Shown here piece after piece: positions 7,905 to 10,788 of a DNA stretch of 10,788 nt (the first letter of the stretch is position 1; each line of letters opens with the position of its first letter). Source of the DNA: Cyanobacteria bacterium HKST-UBA02 (lineage in GTDB: Bacteria > Cyanobacteriota > Vampirovibrionia > Obscuribacterales > Obscuribacteraceae); contig JAGQHH010000196.1 in NCBI GenBank assembly GCA_020431945.1, positions 1-10,788 of the forward strand, written 5' to 3'. The position numbers and the translations under genes are program-made. Under the pieces are notes generated by a model, which made no database searches, was not told where the DNA came from, and saw only the letters and a program-made list of their open reading frames with translations.

Positions 7905-10336
7905 AGCACCCCCATCTTTGTTAAATGCTCTGCAACTTTAGCGGACAGTTCTTCAAACTCGGTAGTCAGCTCAGGCAGCGGCGTTGCGTAGCGTTCGGCG
8001 AGCTGTTTTATTCTTCCAGTGAGAGACTGAGAGACCCGGTCAAGTTCAGAGTGCACGGCAGCATCCAGAGCGGCCAACCATTTATGCTCAACGACAAGAT
8101 CTTTTACTTCCTTCTCTGTCAGTTTTGCATAGCGATTCGCGACCAAGGTCTCCAGGTCTTTTCCCGCAGCCTTTACCTTCCTACTAGCCTCGGACTCCTC
8201 CTCCATGAGTTTGAGATACCGATTGAGCAACTTGCGTTCGTCTACGGCGTCTTTATCCGTCTTTATCTCTTTGAGTCTCTCCGTAAGCGCGTTTTTACTG
8301 ATCTTGCCCTCATCTGCGACAGAAGAAAGAAGTCCATCTTCACCGGCATGTTCTTCTCGCAGCTCCCCAAGTGACTGCTCTATTGACGCAACCGCAGACT
8401 CAAGTGCTTCAATACTCGCCTGCTCAGCAGAGAAGAAGGCTGAGATCATAAGTTCTTTTGGCACCAAATCGGCTTTGAACTTTTGCTTGCCAACAACGAA
8501 GTCCGGCTTTTCTTTTGCGCCCTTGCCTTTGTCGTCAGTGAGCAACCTCGGTTTGCTGGCAGCCAGCCAGCCATCGCTAACAATCATATAGACATCGTCC
8601 TGCATTATTTCTTGCCAGTAGGACATGAGGTGCTGGTAAACGTCGTAAGGATCAAGCAACTTGGTTTTAGAAAAAGTTTCAAGAAGGCTTTCGGAGAGCT
8701 TTTCTATAAGAGCTCGAGGATGATCTCCGATCTTAAGACTATTGAGCTCGGTTTTGTGCTTTTCTTTCCAATTGCCGAAGAAAGTATTGACCGACTCCGT
8801 AAATACTGAAAATTCCTTGTGCCCAAAGATTGTCTGCTTAATTTCACTTTGTCCAATCTTGAGACGGCTGTAGCCCGGTCTATCCGCAGGCCCGAATAAC
8901 TCGCTCCTTATGCCAGCGAACACCTCCCAGTAGCAGGACAAATCATCAATATCTCTGTTGGGTAGTCCACCGTGGAGGTGACCACTAAGATCCTGAATAT
9001 CCTCTGGCTCAGTGCTGTCGATGTAGCGAGGAATATTCAAATTAAAGTCGTTAGCTTCGATTTCACCCAGTGGCACCAGTCGCGAATACTTAGGAATCTC
9101 CTGCTGTCTGTTGAAGACATCAACCACTTTGTGGATGTCCTGCTCTCTCAGGCGATTTTTGTTGCCATCCTTTATGAACCCTTTGCTGGCGTCAATCATA
9201 AAGATGCCCCGACGGATGGCAGCATCTTCTTTGTCTAAAACAAGTATGCAGGCAGGAATGCTTGTGCCGAAAAAGAGGTTTGCAGGCAAGCCAATTATGC
9301 CCTTTATAAAACCTTGTTGGACAATTCTCTTCCGAATGTCAGCCTCAACATTTCCTCTGAAAAGAACACCGTGGGGCAGAATGATCGCTCCCTTACCGGT
9401 TGTCTTCAGAGACGCTATCAGGTGCAGAAGGAATGCGTAGTCGCCATTCTTTGCTGGAGGAATTCCATACTCAAACCGATTATAGATATCGTTCGCTGGG
9501 TCTAGACCATTACTCCAGGCTTTAGTTGAGAATGGAGGATTTGCAACAGCAAAGTCGAAAGTCTTGAGCGCATTTCCGTGCTTAAATTCGGGCGTAGAGA
9601 GAGTGTTTTCCCTCTTAATTTCTGCAGAGGGGCAGTTATGCAAAATCATATTCATCTTGGCCATGGCTCGTGTCGCCACATCCATCTCTTGTCCAAAAAT
9701 CGTGATGTCAATGCCTTTTGCAGCTTTAGCTTCGTCATGGGCTTTAAGGAGCAACGATCCGGAACCGCATGTAGGGTCATAAAGACTTTGCGAAGCACTC
9801 TTTGCATTGTTGATTCCGATGACTCTTGCCATGATCCGTGACACTTCGGCTGGAGTATAGAACTGTCCTTTGCTTTTTCCTGATTCGGTTGCGAAGTGAC
9901 GCATCAAGTATTCATATGCGTCACCAAGCAAATCGTCGCCATCGGCTCGGTTGCTGCTGAAGTCGAGTCCCTGGAAAATACCAACTAGCTTGCTGAGGGT
10001 TTCGACCATTGTTTTGCCCGAGCCTAGCTTCTCAGGATCATTGAAGTCCGCGACATCGATGATGCCGCGTAGATCGTTAGCCTCAGCCAATTTGGCAATA
10101 ATCTTGTTGATCCGCTCACCAATATCAGCGTTTCCCTTGAGCGCAACCATGTCAGCAAAGCTTGCGCCTTTAGGGACATCGAGGACCGAGTCCTTTTGGT
10201 TGTATTTGTCGCTGACGTACTTTACGAACAATAGGACAAGTATGTAGTCCTTGTACTGTGAGGCATCCATACCGCCTCTAAGCTCGTCACAACTTTGCCA
10301 AAGAGAGCTGTATAGCTCGGACTTCTTGATAGCCAT
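7886..10336 (-). CDS. hsdM: Type I R-M DNA adenine methyltransferase M subunit (long form)
   Basis: With HsdS this subunit transfers methyl groups from S-adenosylmethionine to adenine N6, and it also forms the core of the restriction complex. I start it at the ATG at 10336 (MAIKKSELYSSLWQSCDELRG), the standard family N-terminus, giving 817 residues. The longer frame up to 10456 adds 40 atypical residues without a ribosome site. Visible: the N-terminal helical HsdM domain (to about 120), SAM-binding motif I DPTCGSGS (187-194), catalytic motif IV NPPF (266-269) and FGTSIP (356-361). The catalytic domain ends near IPRYID (435-440). About 375 further residues follow, with charged, coiled-coil-like stretches; short M subunits near 500 residues lack this part. 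The ribosome site is weak. It is the first gene of the operon and overlaps hsdS by 19 bp. Confidence 0.96.
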   Translation of the reverse strand: MAIKKSELYSSLWQSCDELRGGMDASQYKDYILVLLFVKYVSDKYNQKDSVLDVPKGASFADMVALKGNADIGERINKIIAKLAEANDLRGIIDVADFNDPEKLGSGKTMVETLSKLVGIFQGLDFSSNRADGDDLLGDAYEYLMRHFATESGKSKGQFYTPAEVSRIMARVIGINNAKSASQSLYDPTCGSGSLLLKAHDEAKAAKGIDITIFGQEMDVATRAMAKMNMILHNCPSAEIKRENTLSTPEFKHGNALKTFDFAVANPPFSTKAWSNGLDPANDIYNRFEYGIPPAKNGDYAFLLHLIASLKTTGKGAIILPHGVLFRGNVEADIRKRIVQQGFIKGIIGLPANLFFGTSIPACILVLDKEDAAIRRGIFMIDASKGFIKDGNKNRLREQDIHKVVDVFNRQQEIPKYSRLVPLGEIEANDFNLNIPRYIDSTEPEDIQDLSGHLHGGLPNRDIDDLSCYWEVFAGIRSELFGPADRPGYSRLKIGQSEIKQTIFGHKEFSVFTESVNTFFGNWKEKHKTELNSLKIGDHPRALIEKLSESLLETFSKTKLLDPYDVYQHLMSYWQEIMQDDVYMIVSDGWLAASKPRLLTDDKGKGAKEKPDFVVGKQKFKADLVPKELMISAFFSAEQASIEALESAVASIEQSLGELREEHAGEDGLLSSVADEGKISKNALTERLKEIKTDKDAVDERKLLNRYLKLMEEESEASRKVKAAGKDLETLVANRYAKLTEKEVKDLVVEHKWLAALDAAVHSELDRVSQSLTGRIKQLAERYATPLPELTTEFEELSAKVAEHLTKMGVLCKQLP

Positions 10337-10455
10337 AGAATTGTAAATCTTCTGCCTTAAGTGCTGAAACTGATCGCGGATGCCGGTATTGATTGCTTTC
10401 GAGCGTCTCAGAGTCGCGCATCCGCGGGTCGAGGACGCCGTCAGTATCGCTTGCA

Positions 10456-10484
10456 ATTATCCGATATACGCAGCGGACGATCTA
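10456..10484 (-). promoter_or_regulatory. Weak candidate promoter of the hsd operon
   Basis: On the minus strand, GATAAT (10461-10456) matches five of six bases of the -10 box. It lies 17 bp downstream of TAGATC (10484-10479), which matches only three of six bases of the -35 box. It would give a leader of roughly 115 nt before the ATG at 10336. The match is modest and other promoters are possible. Confidence 0.3.
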
Positions 10485-10519
10485 GTACGACAGAGAATTA
10501 CTGGATGCGGGCGTATATC
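10463..10519. repeat. 9-bp inverted repeat around the candidate hsd promoter
   Basis: GATATACGC at 10463-10471 is perfectly inverted as GCGTATATC at 10511-10519, with 39 bp between. The first arm falls in the spacer of the promoter candidate and the second lies upstream of it, a layout compatible with an operator. No regulator gene is present in the window. Confidence 0.35.
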
Positions 10520-10700
10520 TACTCGGCAGCGGACTGCAGACTACCCGAATCTTTGTTCTCTTTGATGCCTCTCCTTGCTCCCAGGCTATCTGTCCAAGGA
10601 GATAACAACAATCGCGTTTACTTTCTTACGCGCTGCTATGCCACCATTCCGATCCCTTCCCTGGTGATCCATAGGTGATCCGAGGTTAAGAAAGCTCCCC

Positions 10701-10730
10701 CAAAAAGAAAACCGGCTCTCGCCGGTTTCG
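10701..10730 (-). terminator. Intrinsic terminator of the tRNA-Leu transcript
   Basis: An 8-bp perfect stem (AAACCGGC/GCCGGTTT, 10709-10728) closes a 4-nt loop. Read on the minus strand it is followed by TCTTTTTG. It begins 11 nt after the tRNA end, so it should end tRNA transcription before the hsd operon and leave that operon dependent on its own promoter. Confidence 0.85.
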
Positions 10731-10739
10731 CTGATTATT

Positions 10740-10788
10740 TGGGCGAGGTGGGACATGAACCCACACGTATTGCTACACTAGATCCTAA
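10740..10788 (-). tRNA. tRNA-Leu (anticodon TAG), 3' part, cut by the window end
   Basis: Read on the minus strand, the sequence starts with U33 (10788), anticodon TAG (10787-10785), G37 and A38, then the 3' side of the anticodon stem (TCTAG). A 13-nt class II variable arm follows (stem GTA/TAC, loop GCAA). The T arm is GTGGG-TTCATGT-CCCAC, then the acceptor strand CTCGCCC and discriminator A (10740). The long variable arm, A73, G37 and the anticodon agree on leucine. A serine reading with anticodon GGA fails because U33 and G73 would be missing. CCA is not encoded. The 5' half lies outside the window. Confidence 0.85.

Larger units (their letters stand above)
10337..10700. other. Non-coding leader between the tRNA terminator and hsdM
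   Basis: About 360 bp hold no convincing gene. The stretch should contain the promoter and any control sites of the hsd operon. I see the weak promoter candidate and inverted repeat listed separately. Two copies of GCAGCGGAC occur at 10470-10478 and 10526-10534. Two copies of GGTGATCC lie 11 bp apart at 10663-10681. A small CGCGT/ACGCG inverted pair is at 10613-10632. A plus-strand open frame (10361-10678) and a 28-codon minus-strand frame show no family features or ribosome sites. No terminator or tRNA fragment is repeated here. Confidence 0.6.

Noticed and set aside
10337..10456. 40-residue N-terminal extension of HsdM
   Set aside because: The extra residues do not look like HsdM, whose usual N-terminus MAIKKSELYSSLW starts at 10336. 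The extension would also cover the best promoter candidate.
10361..10678. 105-codon plus-strand frame in the leader of hsdM
   Set aside because: It has no motif, no good ribosome site and unremarkable composition, and it runs against the promoter region of the operon.

Overview
The window is bacterial. It holds an IS21-family insertion sequence, a type I restriction-modification (R-M) operon with an attached metallopeptidase gene, and the 3' half of a leucine tRNA gene. Every convincing gene lies on the minus strand, so transcription runs from right to left. The host lineage cannot be named from this sequence. The tRNA does not encode its 3' CCA, which fits many phyla. Start codons with AGGAGG-type ribosome sites point to Bacteria.

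Layout, right to left. Positions 10788-10740 carry the 3' part of a tRNA-Leu (anticodon TAG), followed by an intrinsic terminator (10730-10701). A non-coding leader (10700-10337) comes next, with a weak promoter candidate and a 9-bp inverted repeat. The operon then follows as hsdM (10336-7886), hsdS (7904-6636), hsdR (6639-3553) and a YgjP/DUF45-type zinc metallopeptidase gene (3563-2829). Successive genes overlap by 19, 4 and 11 bp, which suggests one translationally coupled transcript. A fifth open frame starts 33 bp further on with a good ribosome site (2795), but stops after 35 codons, 12 bp short of the insertion sequence.

Positions 2675-1 are a complete IS21-type element of 2675 bp. It has istA (transposase, 2437-878), istB (AAA+ helper ATPase, 884-132) and arrays of 23-bp repeats at both ends. 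Position 1 is the first base of the element, so its left flank and any target-site duplication are not visible.

How it works together: HsdM and HsdS form a DNA adenine methyltransferase whose target is set by the two HsdS recognition domains. HsdR adds ATP-driven translocation and cleavage of unmodified DNA. The metallopeptidase is a recurrent type I R-M neighbour whose role I cannot state. All three Hsd subunits look intact. The least ordinary feature is the short broken or very small gene between the metallopeptidase gene and the insertion sequence. It looks like the remnant of a fifth operon gene. I see no evidence for a wholly new defence system here.
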